Shown piece after piece: positions 1 to 8,048 of a stretch of DNA of 23,277 nt. The translations under genes were made by a program, and so were the position numbers. Source of the DNA: Candidatus Hydrothermarchaeum profundi. GTDB lineage: Archaea > Hydrothermarchaeota > Hydrothermarchaeia > Hydrothermarchaeales > Hydrothermarchaeaceae. The DNA is taken from the NCBI GenBank assembly GCA_002011125.2, contig MTMF02000004.1, forward strand, positions 1-23,277, read 5' to 3'. Below the pieces are notes generated by a model, which did not search any database, was not told where the DNA came from, and saw only the letters and a list, made by a program, of their open reading frames with translations. How positions within the stretch are numbered: the first letter of the stretch is position 1; each line of letters starts with the position of its first letter.

Positions 1-54
1 ATCCGCAAGGATGGCAAGATAGACCTGAGGTATGCATTCAAGGGGTTGAGGTAG
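1..54 (+). CDS. 3' end of an unidentified reading frame (partial)
   Basis: Frame 1 is open from the window edge and ends IRKDGKIDLRYAFKGLR followed by TAG at 52-54. The basic, hydrophilic peptide looks like a plausible protein tail, but I do not recognise the family, and 17 codons cannot prove coding. The last codons and the stop lie inside the segment shared with the RHH gene at 18441-18526. The frame may therefore have been truncated or fused when that segment arrived. Confidence 0.25.
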   Translation: MRKDGKIDLRYAFKGLR

Positions 55-134
55 CCTAACCCGCGGAGACGCTCCTTAACCTTTTCTTCATCCTCCTCGC
101 TCAGAAAGTACTCCTCTTCCTCGTTTCTGAGATT
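49..134 (-). pseudogene. Remnant of a ribbon-helix-helix (CopG-like) gene, C-terminal part only
   Basis: Positions 49-134 match 18441-18526 almost base for base, with only a handful of substitutions in about 86 bases. The minus-strand reading is the acidic tail EEEEYFLSEEDEEKVKERLR followed by GLGYL, as in the intact gene. The N-terminal DNA-binding half is missing: a TAA lies at 135-137 just upstream of the match. The intact gene's stop codon is also gone, so the frame runs on toward position 1. This is a broken copy of a gene found elsewhere in the window. Bases 135-223 beyond it show no gene I can support. Confidence 0.7.
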
Positions 135-223
135 TTAGGATCCTCCCTAGATTCACCACTCAGCGAGCCTTTGCGTTGCACTTGAGCATGAGAAAAGAGG
201 AGGTTCTCGAATTGTCTGCACTT

Positions 224-1741
224 TCAAGACAACTTTAAAATTCTGATACATTCCCTGCTGAACACCTCTTTACCCTCAACCCAGTCGTAGCTCTCGGGCA
301 CAAGTGCGCAGGAATCAATGATTACGTAGCTAACATTGAGATTTTTCAGGCAGGCTGTGCTCCTATTCCCCAAGCATACATTTATTTTTCTCTGCTCCTG
401 CGTCTCAAAGCAGTAATCGAATGCAGGGTCGCAGCCTGTTTTCACCATCTTCCTAGTGACGGCGTTCATAGGGTTACCTATCCTCCCATCCAGCCCAGCG
501 TTCAGCGACCAGTTATATGTGATGTACTGCTTCCAGGGCAGGTAGACCACCTCCCCCTCCATATGGTCCAGAACTCTTCCAGCCTCTTTGTAATCCTCGG
601 GGTAGTCTATTGGATGGAGCTGCCCCGCTAGGAGTATCTGCATGTGGTTGAAGTACAGCAGCACGGCAGCCACCACAAGAAGTATGAGCTTAAACCTCCT
701 ATGCGCTTCTACACCACGGGGAATTAAGTAGGTGTAGCCAAGGAGGGTGAAGTAGGCGAACTTGTGGCTATCCCTAAAGGGCTTGAGGTCAAGGTACTGG
801 ACTGAGAGGGCAAGGATTACACCGAGAAAAATAAGGGAGATGAAGAGGATGTTTCTGCTATCTCTGGGCGCGCTCAGAAAGCCGTGAATGGAGAGGTAGA
901 TCAGCATAGAGACAAAGGCTATAAAAACGTAAAAGGGCACTTCCTCGTATATTCTTTCAACCGCACCCTCCCTCCAGAAGCCGTATAAACCTGCGAGCTT
1001 ACTCGCGCTGTTCAGGTCGAGGCTTGGTTTAGGGTAGAAGAATCGCATATGTTGCTCTGTTACCCCTGCGATTGCAACTGGCTTGAGGAGAGGCACGAAA
1101 GCAAGCCAGTACAGGTTCACTAGCAGTATTGCGATGGAGGCTACGCCTATTTCCCTTATTCCCGCCTCCCTTTTTAAGGCTAAGATGCCAGAGTACAGCA
1201 GGAATATAACAGCGTTGAGTATGAAGAAGTGAGCCTGAAACATCGATACGAAGGTGTACGCAAGCGCTAGTTTAAGCGCTTGCGCGCGCGTGGGCACCCT
1301 GTAGTAGGTGAACAGGTAGTACAGAAAAACAGGTGCTAAGACCGTGGCAGCGACCATTCCAAGCTGCCCGGCAGCGGTTATCCTGAGGTAGACAAAGGGA
1401 TTGTAGAGGAGGAGAAGCACGCCGAGGTACCTCGCCGACCGCCTAACCTCCAGGCTTTTGAAGAGAAAAGCGCCGCCTACCAGGAAGCACGCGAGCAGGA
1501 ACAGCTCACGGAATAAAAAGGGAGAGAGCAGCTTGGAGCCCACGACAGCGAGCACCTGGAAGGGCAGGCTCGCCAGCGATGCAGCACCCCAGGTGTTTGC
1601 CCCACTGAAGACAACTGCAAAGTACCTCTCAGGGTACAGCGGGGGCACGCTGTCGAGATATATCAGCGTCCCCGGCGAGAAGAGGAAGTTACCAAAGGTA
1701 AGGAGGTATACCAGCGCTGCTATAAGGAGCGCATACCTCAA
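224..1741 (-). CDS. Polytopic membrane protein, GT-C/YfhO-like (short form)
   Basis: This 505-residue protein is probably an integral-membrane glycosyltransferase of the GT-C fold, or a relative such as YfhO or AftD-like proteins. About ten to twelve hydrophobic helices fill residues 1-375, starting with a helix at about 3-21 and an outward loop containing LIYLDSVPP whose Asp could be catalytic. A soluble tail follows (EGEVVYLPWKQYITYN, then NVSYVIIDS). The same order occurs in the 1079-residue protein at 4471-7710, but this one ends before the sugar-binding-like domains. The start is TTG, not ATG: GGAGGGGTGA lies six bases upstream, and its TGA is the stop codon of the upstream MinD-like gene. 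Only six bases separate the two genes, so they are probably co-transcribed. Donor and acceptor cannot be told from sequence. Confidence 0.65.
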   Translation of the reverse strand: MRYALLIAALVYLLTFGNFLFSPGTLIYLDSVPPLYPERYFAVVFSGANTWGAASLASLPFQVLAVVGSKLLSPFLFRELFLLACFLVGGAFLFKSLEVRRSARYLGVLLLLYNPFVYLRITAAGQLGMVAATVLAPVFLYYLFTYYRVPTRAQALKLALAYTFVSMFQAHFFILNAVIFLLYSGILALKREAGIREIGVASIAILLVNLYWLAFVPLLKPVAIAGVTEQHMRFFYPKPSLDLNSASKLAGLYGFWREGAVERIYEEVPFYVFIAFVSMLIYLSIHGFLSAPRDSRNILFISLIFLGVILALSVQYLDLKPFRDSHKFAYFTLLGYTYLIPRGVEAHRRFKLILLVVAAVLLYFNHMQILLAGQLHPIDYPEDYKEAGRVLDHMEGEVVYLPWKQYITYNWSLNAGLDGRIGNPMNAVTRKMVKTGCDPAFDYCFETQEQRKINVCLGNRSTACLKNLNVSYVIIDSCALVPESYDWVEGKEVFSRECIRILKLS

Positions 1742-1747
1742 CCTGTG

Positions 1748-2800
1748 TCACCCCTCCTCCCTTTCCCAGTATTTTAGCAGAAACTTCACAAGCTCCTTCA
1801 CCTCCTGTGAAAACTCATACTCTTCGTCTTTCGTCAATAAAGGCGTCTCCGATTCCAGAGCTTCTTTTACCATGCTTTCTTCAGGTAGTATAGCCAGCAC
1901 AGGCAAAGAGAGCATCTCCTCAAATGCCTCAACGTCTGCGCCGTTCGCCTTGTTTATTACCACTCCAAGCAGTTTTGCCCTGCCTTCAAGCACTCGCTTC
2001 ACATTGTAGGCGTCGGCTATGGAAAGCTTTTCCGGGTTGGCAATTATCAGCACATAGGTATCCTCACCAATAACATCCAGGGCTTCAATGCCAGGAGGGA
2101 AGTCAAGCACTACCACCTCGTAGCTTTGCTTCACCTCCTCTATCACCTTTTTGATTTTCTCCACAGTCTCTTTACTCCTGTATCCATTTTTTATTGGAAG
2201 AGTCGCCAGTATGCTGCAACCATGCTTTCTTACCACAGCTTCCTCCACGCTTCTCTGCTCTTTCAACACTTTGTCCAGCCCCTTTGCATTAACCCCCATT
2301 GCTATGTCAAGGTTGGGCATCGCCAGGTCCAAATCAACCACGAGCACGCGCCTATTCAGCTTCGCAAGGGCAACAGCGAGGTTGCTCGCCAGCGTTGTCT
2401 TGCCAACACCACCCTTACCGGAGGTTACCGCTAGAACCTTGCCTTTGAGCTCCCGCGTTGGTGTGTATTCTTCTTCCTCCCTACTCTCTCTTAGGTACTC
2501 CACCAGGTTTAGAAGCACCCCTACTACGAGGAAATAGTAGGCGTAGATAGCCACGCGGTTGGCTAGGTCTTCTTTGCGCTGTGCAAGCAGCACCGCCGCA
2601 AGCACAAGTGATGCTATTGCGGCAAGCACAGGATAGCGGGCGTCTATCCTGTAGATAAGCGCCGCCAGGAAGTAGAAGGCGAAGACTATCGCAACCCTAG
2701 CCTCTTCGCTGCCCCTGTACTTCAGAAGGAACACAAGGAATGCCACAACAAGCAGCGCCTTTACAGCCTGCTCCCTGTTTATATTATCCAGATAGTTCAT
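1748..2800 (-). CDS. Membrane-anchored MinD/ParA-family ATPase
   Basis: The C-terminal two thirds of this 350-residue protein is a MinD-type P-loop ATPase. It has a deviant Walker A VTSGKGGVGKTTLASN at about 125-140 with the signature Lys, then VVDLDLAMPNLDIAMGV, and a Walker B-like VVVLDFPPGIE near 229-239. The unusual part is the first 105 residues, with four predicted transmembrane helices (about 13-26, 36-50, 57-74, 83-101) and then an acidic linker. MinD normally binds membranes through a C-terminal amphipathic helix. Bacterial polysaccharide BY-kinases are also membrane-tethered P-loop proteins, but there is no Wzz domain and no tyrosine cluster here. GGAGG sits just before the ATG. It leads a two-gene unit with the GT-C-like gene and diverges from the gene at 2988. 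A role in placing or regulating glycan machinery is inference. Confidence 0.85.
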   Translation of the reverse strand: MNYLDNINREQAVKALLVVAFLVFLLKYRGSEEARVAIVFAFYFLAALIYRIDARYPVLAAIASLVLAAVLLAQRKEDLANRVAIYAYYFLVVGVLLNLVEYLRESREEEEYTPTRELKGKVLAVTSGKGGVGKTTLASNLAVALAKLNRRVLVVDLDLAMPNLDIAMGVNAKGLDKVLKEQRSVEEAVVRKHGCSILATLPIKNGYRSKETVEKIKKVIEEVKQSYEVVVLDFPPGIEALDVIGEDTYVLIIANPEKLSIADAYNVKRVLEGRAKLLGVVINKANGADVEAFEEMLSLPVLAILPEESMVKEALESETPLLTKDEEYEFSQEVKELVKFLLKYWEREEG

Positions 2801-2943
2801 CTTCCTCCTTTCCTCTAATGTGCCACTTTAATAAGTTTCTTGCGCACATAATACAAGAACAATTGTAGCAATCGCCTCGCAGATAAATGTGGCGCTTGTA
2901 TGACCATTTTATCTTTCTCCACTCCCGCAGGCGACGCAGTAAA

Positions 2944-2951
2944 TTTATATA
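2944..2951 (+). promoter_or_regulatory. TATA box for the gene at 2988
   Basis: TTTATATA lies 37-44 bases before the ATG, placing transcription start near 2972-2976. A GAGGGG ribosome site sits at 2975-2980, so any leader would be very short. The 187-base divergent spacer must also serve the MinD-like gene on the other strand, but no equally clear box is visible for it. Confidence 0.5.
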
Positions 2952-2987
2952 GCGGTAGGATAATTCTATACTGCGAGGGGCGTCTAC

Positions 2988-4484
2988 ATGGACGAACTGG
3001 AGGAGAGGAGAAGGAAGATTAGAGAAAAGATCAAAAGGCGGAGCAGCCCTGAACTTTTCGGCATTGTGCTAGTTGGGTTGATCTTCGCCTTCCTTTTGTT
3101 TACTTCTCTACCCGGCGAGGAGAAAGCGGAGCAGGCACCCGCTACTCCAGCGCCAGAGAAGGCAGGCGTTGAGCAGAAAACTGTCCAGCAGATGCCTCCA
3201 CCTGCTCAGAAACCCGCTGAACAAGCTGCGCAAGAGAAAGAATCACCCGAAAAAACAGCACCAAGCGGTAATGTACCACCGCCAAGAATCGTACTCTCCG
3301 AACCCGAGAACACCACCTACACCACCTCCCTTCCACCCGTGAAATTCAGGGTTTATGGTCCCTACCTAGACACCATATTGCTAAGCATAGACGACGGGGA
3401 GAATATCTCCATACCCCACGATGGCTACATCGCCGAGGTGGAAGCTTCAAGCACCTTTGAGATGTTGAACGAATCCTTCGAAGAAGATAACTCTCTGTCA
3501 GCCTGGTCTGCACCCAAGCGGGGATATACAATCAGCATAGACAGCGAGAGCTATGACGGGAAACGCTCCCTCAAGGTAACAACCACAAGAACCTCAAAAG
3601 ACTGGAGCTGGATTTCCAGAGAGATGGACGTCATCCCCGGAGCGAAGTACAGGATAGTAACGCACGTGAAGGCGGAGAATGTAAAAGGACTGCACATCGC
3701 CATAGACGCTTTCGACGGAAGCAAATGGTTTAGATTAACAAATGTTCCAAGCGGCACCGACGGAACCTTTGACTGGAGGGAGTTTTCAGCTACGGTAAAC
3801 ATCCCAAATAATGTAAGAAAAATAAAAATCCATCTCAACCACGGCTGGTCCCTCGACGGGAGCAACCCAGCTACCGCCTGGTTTGACGGCATAGAGATTC
3901 ACCCATTAACGCGGGTACAAACTTTGAATGAGAAGAAAATCCTCCTACTTCAAAATTTCAGTAACGGCTTACACAACTTAACCCTCTTTGCCAACAACAC
4001 CCTTGCTAATGCCACCTCTCGCACAATCTACTTCACCATCAACGCCACCTCAGAGGAAAAAGAGAAGACCTATACCATCGGCGACACCAGTAGAGCAGGA
4101 AGCCTTGAGGTTACGCTTAAGAGATTTTACGGTATGGTCGATGTTGAAATAGTCAAGAACACGCTCTCAGAGACCTATGCTAGAGTGGACATAGAGGTGA
4201 AAAACATTGGCAATAAAGAGGCTAAGCTTCAGTTCACCCCTTATAATCCAGTGCTAATAGATAACGAGGGAAACACCTACGACTACACCTACGTCAAGAT
4301 AAAGGACGCCGCTGGGAGGTGGGGTACACATCCAGACCAGCTAAAGCTTGATGTCCTCTACCCTGGCGCCACGAGAAAGGGCGCCATCTTCTTCAAGCCA
4401 GATGTCAGCATTAAAGCGAAGAACCTGACCTTAGTGATATACCTGAACGGCGAAAAGTACGAGTTTAAATTTAAGAGATGGTGA
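2988..4484 (+). CDS. Membrane-anchored extracellular protein with CBM-like and DUF4352-like domains
   Basis: This 498-residue protein has a charged N-terminus (1-20), one transmembrane helix (about 22-41, FGIVLVGLIFAFLLF), a Pro/Ala/Glu/Gln spacer to about 100, and then an extracellular region. Residues about 155-305 look like a jelly-roll carbohydrate-binding module: NESFEEDNSLSAW at the start, DGKRSLKV, and AWFDGIEI at the end, the usual CBM4/9-like frame. Residues about 365-498 look like DUF4352, with RVDIEVKNIGNKEAKLQF followed by the LIDNEGNTYDY turn. Several NxS/T sequons suggest glycosylation. It is the only plus-strand gene in the first 20 kb and is divergent from the MinD/GT-C pair. 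Likely role: binding or anchoring glycan at the cell surface. Domain names are by eye. Confidence 0.7.
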   Translation: MDELEERRRKIREKIKRRSSPELFGIVLVGLIFAFLLFTSLPGEEKAEQAPATPAPEKAGVEQKTVQQMPPPAQKPAEQAAQEKESPEKTAPSGNVPPPRIVLSEPENTTYTTSLPPVKFRVYGPYLDTILLSIDDGENISIPHDGYIAEVEASSTFEMLNESFEEDNSLSAWSAPKRGYTISIDSESYDGKRSLKVTTTRTSKDWSWISREMDVIPGAKYRIVTHVKAENVKGLHIAIDAFDGSKWFRLTNVPSGTDGTFDWREFSATVNIPNNVRKIKIHLNHGWSLDGSNPATAWFDGIEIHPLTRVQTLNEKKILLLQNFSNGLHNLTLFANNTLANATSRTIYFTINATSEEKEKTYTIGDTSRAGSLEVTLKRFYGMVDVEIVKNTLSETYARVDIEVKNIGNKEAKLQFTPYNPVLIDNEGNTYDYTYVKIKDAAGRWGTHPDQLKLDVLYPGATRKGAIFFKPDVSIKAKNLTLVIYLNGEKYEFKFKRW

Positions 4485-7400
4485 GCTTTTTCTTTAGAGC
4501 TTCTAAGTATCCCTTCACCCTCTTCTCCAGCCTTCTCGCCCACCCGTCTCCTCTTTCTCTCCTCCAGTCGTAGAAGAGGTAGCCAACACAACCAATAAAT
4601 GTGATTACGGAGATTATTAACCCCCTCTCAAACCAGTCCTGAGGTTTGTACCTTATTACTATTTCAAGATTACCAGTCTCATTTATCCAGAAGCCGTTTA
4701 TCACAGAGTAGAGCGGGATTGATTTAACAACCTCAATCTTCCTGCCATCTCTGTAAACCCTCGCCTCCCAGAGAGGATCATAAGCTTCTGCAAAGCTGAG
4801 CATGAAGGGTTTTGATGCATTTAATTTTACTTTCCACAAAGTAGGGTTAATTTTCGTATAATTTATTACTTCTGCGGGTTTTTCCGTTACTTCGAAGAGC
4901 TGTTCTATTGTTTGATTTGTTTCTGTTGAATATAGCCAGATAGTGTCTAAAATAGTATTACCTAACGAAATTATTTCAATCTTGCGTTCCCCTTCGTTGA
5001 GATAGAATATTGGAGTATATGTGAAGTTTAGAGAGCTTGAATTTAAAATGAAGGAATGATTTCCAATCTTAACTTTAAATTCTCCTATCCCATTTAGAGC
5101 AATTCTATAGCTTCCATTCTTAAAAACCTCTATATCTTGCCATACCTTGTCATTCTTACCCAATAACAACACCTCTCCGTTATTAGTACTCACATTAACT
5201 TTGATCATCTCTGTATTATTACTTCTGTATAGGTCAGATTCTGATTTAAATAAATATATTAATTTTTTGTTTTGTAAAAGTTTTCCAATTTCTTTTTTAG
5301 CTTTAAAACATTCTTTCTCAGGAATTATTACAAATAAATTGACAGCATTACTTCCTTCTATATTCTCTAGTTTAAGTGTATATTTGCCCTTAGTGAGATA
5401 AATTTTTCCAACTTTTATCCAAACAAATTCTGTTTTGGTTTCGTCTGTTGTATCAATTTTCTTCGAAAAATTGGCTACGCTTATTTTTATCTCTCCACCT
5501 TTGGTGTTCTTCAGAACTCTTGTAAGAATTAGATAATTCGTGTTTTTTTCTATTATTATAGGTATTTCTAGTGAATCTTGATAGTTAGATATGAAAATAA
5601 AACCATATGATATTCTATAGCTAAATTCCCATTTTTGATTAGGAAAAGAATTTATAAAACCATGCCAAATTCCGTGGTGGGGATCAGTTATATATGCTCT
5701 CGACCATTTATCTCTTTGATAAAATCTCGAGTATTGAGCAACTTCAATAATATAATCTTTAGGTATAAATGGCACAGCTAAGTCAATATTATTTTTAAAA
5801 GGTGTTAAAATTATTTTATTTATATAAGACTTATTTAGTAGATTTATCTTAAAAGCATCAGCAAAAAGTATCGGATAATTATTCAGGTATAATATATGTT
5901 TACCGGTTTCTAATCCACCAAAAACTAAAATTGGATCATTTTTTATGCTAATATGATCATCATAATTTTTAATCTCAAATATATAAATAGGATCAAAACT
6001 AGCTACTAATTTAAGATTAGGATTATTTCTCAATTTATATAATGTATCATTAAACTTCTTTTTATACTGAGGTATATCATTATGTAAAAATATATATTTT
6101 ATGTTTAGAGGGGATATAAATTCATGTAAAGCATTGATTTGATCTCTAACAAGAAGAGAATTGTATCTGAAAGATAATGTATATGCATAATAATGTGTCA
6201 TAATATTGTTTCTAGCAAAATATGTTGGTTTTGATGAACCATAATATGTTAGAGCATCAGCACTTTTCCCTTTGGACCATTCAGGCTGATAAGGCCCCCA
6301 AAACTCTGGAATCCATATTACCTTAAAATCATCATCTTGAAGTTGTAGCCATTCATTCGCTTTTTTATATCCTTCTGGTATCTCAATTGGATATAATCTT
6401 CCGGCAACATCACCAGTAAGTAAAGGAGCCGAGGAAAGTAAAATTAAAAATAAAGTAAATAATATTACACAATATCTTATAAAATTTCTATATTTAACAT
6501 CGTATAACTTGTCTAGAATACTTCTAATAGAGAAAGTTAACAGAATAGATAAAGATAATACTACTATTTGGTCTGGAATTCTAGTAGTTCTAAATAATCT
6601 TCCAATAAAATGATTAAATGGCGAATCAAGAACAAACCAGTAAATAAAGTTTTTCGATAGTTTTCCCAAACCAGCAAATAACCCTACAACAATAAGAAAT
6701 AAAAATAAAAAAAACAAAACATATCTATTTTTGTTGTGAAAAAATATAGATAATAAAGCTATCATAGTTAATATTAATCCTGTTGGGACAACTACATATA
6801 TTAAAAAGTCGAAAGGAACATGATCAATATACTTTGGAAGCTGAAAATGAGATGATGCTCTCATAAGATTGATTATATTTCCATTGCTCCAAGTAATATC
6901 AACAGCAGGTTTTGTAAGAGCTGTAGCAACCCCCACTGTAGTACTAGCTATAATACTGAAAAAGAGATAGCCTCCTAGTAATGAAAATACTAAGCATGAA
7001 ATAACAAATATATTTAAACCATTTTTAAGGTTATTGATAAATTTTTTAAGGTTATTATCATACGAGAAAATAAGTAAATAAGGTAATATCACAATTAAAG
7101 GAGCAATTAGATATCTCTGATCAAATGCCGCTGCCTCTACCCACCAGAACCCAGATAATATTGCATACCTATAGCCTTTTTCATAAAGTGCTTTTAAGAA
7201 GAAAAAAATTATAAGTGGAAAAACTGAAAAGGAATATTGTATCCCTATATAGTGTGCATCTCCGACCCTAAAAGATAAATTTAGCATATACATAAGCCCA
7301 GAGAGAAAACAAGCAACAAAACTATTTACAGATTCTTTATTAAAACCAGCAATTTGAAGCATATATCTTGACAAAATAAACATTGAAAAACCAGATAAGG

Positions 7401-7710
7401 TGCAGAATAAAATATATTCCAACTTTATTAATGTTGAAACATCATACCCAAAAATTTTTCCCAAAAAGTAAAATATAGAATGTGGAGAGTATATCCATCC
7501 ACGAGTTGGTTTACTTAGCATTTCGTGCCATGATGGTTCATATACTACATTTTTCAAGAATATATCAAGAGTAGGAGCAAAACTTCCTGCATCTCCAATA
7601 ATTATACCTGGCTTAATAAAATTACGGGATATAAAAAGAGATATAAATAAATATAACCAAAATATATACAACAAATATATAGTTTTGACTTCAAATTTTA
7701 AATTTTTCAT
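4471..7710 (-). CDS. Large GT-C-like membrane protein with C-terminal sugar-binding-like domains
   Basis: In this 1079-residue protein, residues 1-430 hold about a dozen transmembrane helices with a first outward loop GDAGSFAPTLD and then SPHSIFYFLGKIFG, reminiscent of AftD/YfhO-type GT-C proteins. A soluble part follows (EGYKKANEWLQLQDD, then LNIKYIFLHND). Beta-rich domains come next; one, about 700-800, ends like CBM6/35 modules (WIKVGKIYLTKGKYTLKLEN). The protein ends with FAEAYDPLWEARVYRDG, one last helix (ISVITFIGCVGYLFYDW) and a Lys/Arg-rich cytoplasmic tail. The start is supported by AGGAG eight bases upstream. The tail overlaps the convergent gene by 14 bases. Base composition changes inside the gene: AT-rich upstream, ordinary in the last 350-400 bases. 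Likely an outer-face glycosyltransferase; substrate unknown. Confidence 0.7.
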   Translation of the reverse strand: MKNLKFEVKTIYLLYIFWLYLFISLFISRNFIKPGIIIGDAGSFAPTLDIFLKNVVYEPSWHEMLSKPTRGWIYSPHSIFYFLGKIFGYDVSTLIKLEYILFCTLSGFSMFILSRYMLQIAGFNKESVNSFVACFLSGLMYMLNLSFRVGDAHYIGIQYSFSVFPLIIFFFLKALYEKGYRYAILSGFWWVEAAAFDQRYLIAPLIVILPYLLIFSYDNNLKKFINNLKNGLNIFVISCLVFSLLGGYLFFSIIASTTVGVATALTKPAVDITWSNGNIINLMRASSHFQLPKYIDHVPFDFLIYVVVPTGLILTMIALLSIFFHNKNRYVLFFLFLFLIVVGLFAGLGKLSKNFIYWFVLDSPFNHFIGRLFRTTRIPDQIVVLSLSILLTFSIRSILDKLYDVKYRNFIRYCVILFTLFLILLSSAPLLTGDVAGRLYPIEIPEGYKKANEWLQLQDDDFKVIWIPEFWGPYQPEWSKGKSADALTYYGSSKPTYFARNNIMTHYYAYTLSFRYNSLLVRDQINALHEFISPLNIKYIFLHNDIPQYKKKFNDTLYKLRNNPNLKLVASFDPIYIFEIKNYDDHISIKNDPILVFGGLETGKHILYLNNYPILFADAFKINLLNKSYINKIILTPFKNNIDLAVPFIPKDYIIEVAQYSRFYQRDKWSRAYITDPHHGIWHGFINSFPNQKWEFSYRISYGFIFISNYQDSLEIPIIIEKNTNYLILTRVLKNTKGGEIKISVANFSKKIDTTDETKTEFVWIKVGKIYLTKGKYTLKLENIEGSNAVNLFVIIPEKECFKAKKEIGKLLQNKKLIYLFKSESDLYRSNNTEMIKVNVSTNNGEVLLLGKNDKVWQDIEVFKNGSYRIALNGIGEFKVKIGNHSFILNSSSLNFTYTPIFYLNEGERKIEIISLGNTILDTIWLYSTETNQTIEQLFEVTEKPAEVINYTKINPTLWKVKLNASKPFMLSFAEAYDPLWEARVYRDGRKIEVVKSIPLYSVINGFWINETGNLEIVIRYKPQDWFERGLIISVITFIGCVGYLFYDWRRERGDGWARRLEKRVKGYLEALKKKLTIS
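4487..4497 (+). terminator. Oligo-T stretch after the 2988-4484 gene
   Basis: CTTTTTCTTTA follows the TGA of the plus-strand gene by two bases. Archaeal termination commonly uses T-runs without a hairpin. The run also encodes the Lys-rich tail of the convergent minus-strand gene, so it may be coding sequence only. Confidence 0.3.
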
Positions 7711-7846
7711 AACTATTACTCCTTTATACTATAACAAGTAAATCTGCTGAAAAAATTTTTGTGGTTTAACTCCATTTGGCACAACCACAACGCTGATTAT
7801 ATGAAAAGTTTTTTTCATGTCGTGGCCGATATTGGTTGATGCCAAG

Positions 7847-7909
7847 TGTCTTGGGCAGCCGTTAAGTTGACTGATCTTAAGACCCTATTGCTGATTGTTG
7901 CCCAAGACA
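7847..7909. repeat. 11-base inverted repeat with a nested 5-base stem
   Basis: TGTCTTGGGCA (7847-7857) pairs perfectly with TGCCCAAGACA (7899-7909), 41 bases apart. Inside, TTAAG (7862-7866) pairs with CTTAA (7876-7880) across 9 bases. It lies in the only ordinary-GC part of the gap, upstream of the dead transposase. It could be an element end, an RNA fold or chance. Confidence 0.4.
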
Positions 7910-8048
7910 ACCAAAACCTTGGGCTTCGAACCCTCATGGATATTTGTCCTTTGCTCAGACCTGACATCGCGACACCTGCACAGGAGGTGGTCGTTATATA
8001 TGTAGGTGTTGGATGTGCATGAAAATTTGTGCTATGCCACGTTTATAG

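Noticed and set aside
188-238. 17-codon plus-strand frame starting ATG, reading MRKEEVLELSALSRQL.
   Set aside because: Too short, overlaps the end of the minus-strand GT-C gene, and no family match I can defend; likely chance.
1458-2537. Several plus-strand frames opposite the GT-C and MinD genes.
   Set aside because: They mirror well-supported minus-strand genes with clear motifs; Ser/Leu-rich shadow composition.
7921-7933. tRNA-like T-arm: GGGCTTCGAACCC contains TTCGAA between G- and C-runs.
   Set aside because: It is a near-palindrome, but no acceptor stem, anticodon arm or D-arm can be built on either strand around it.
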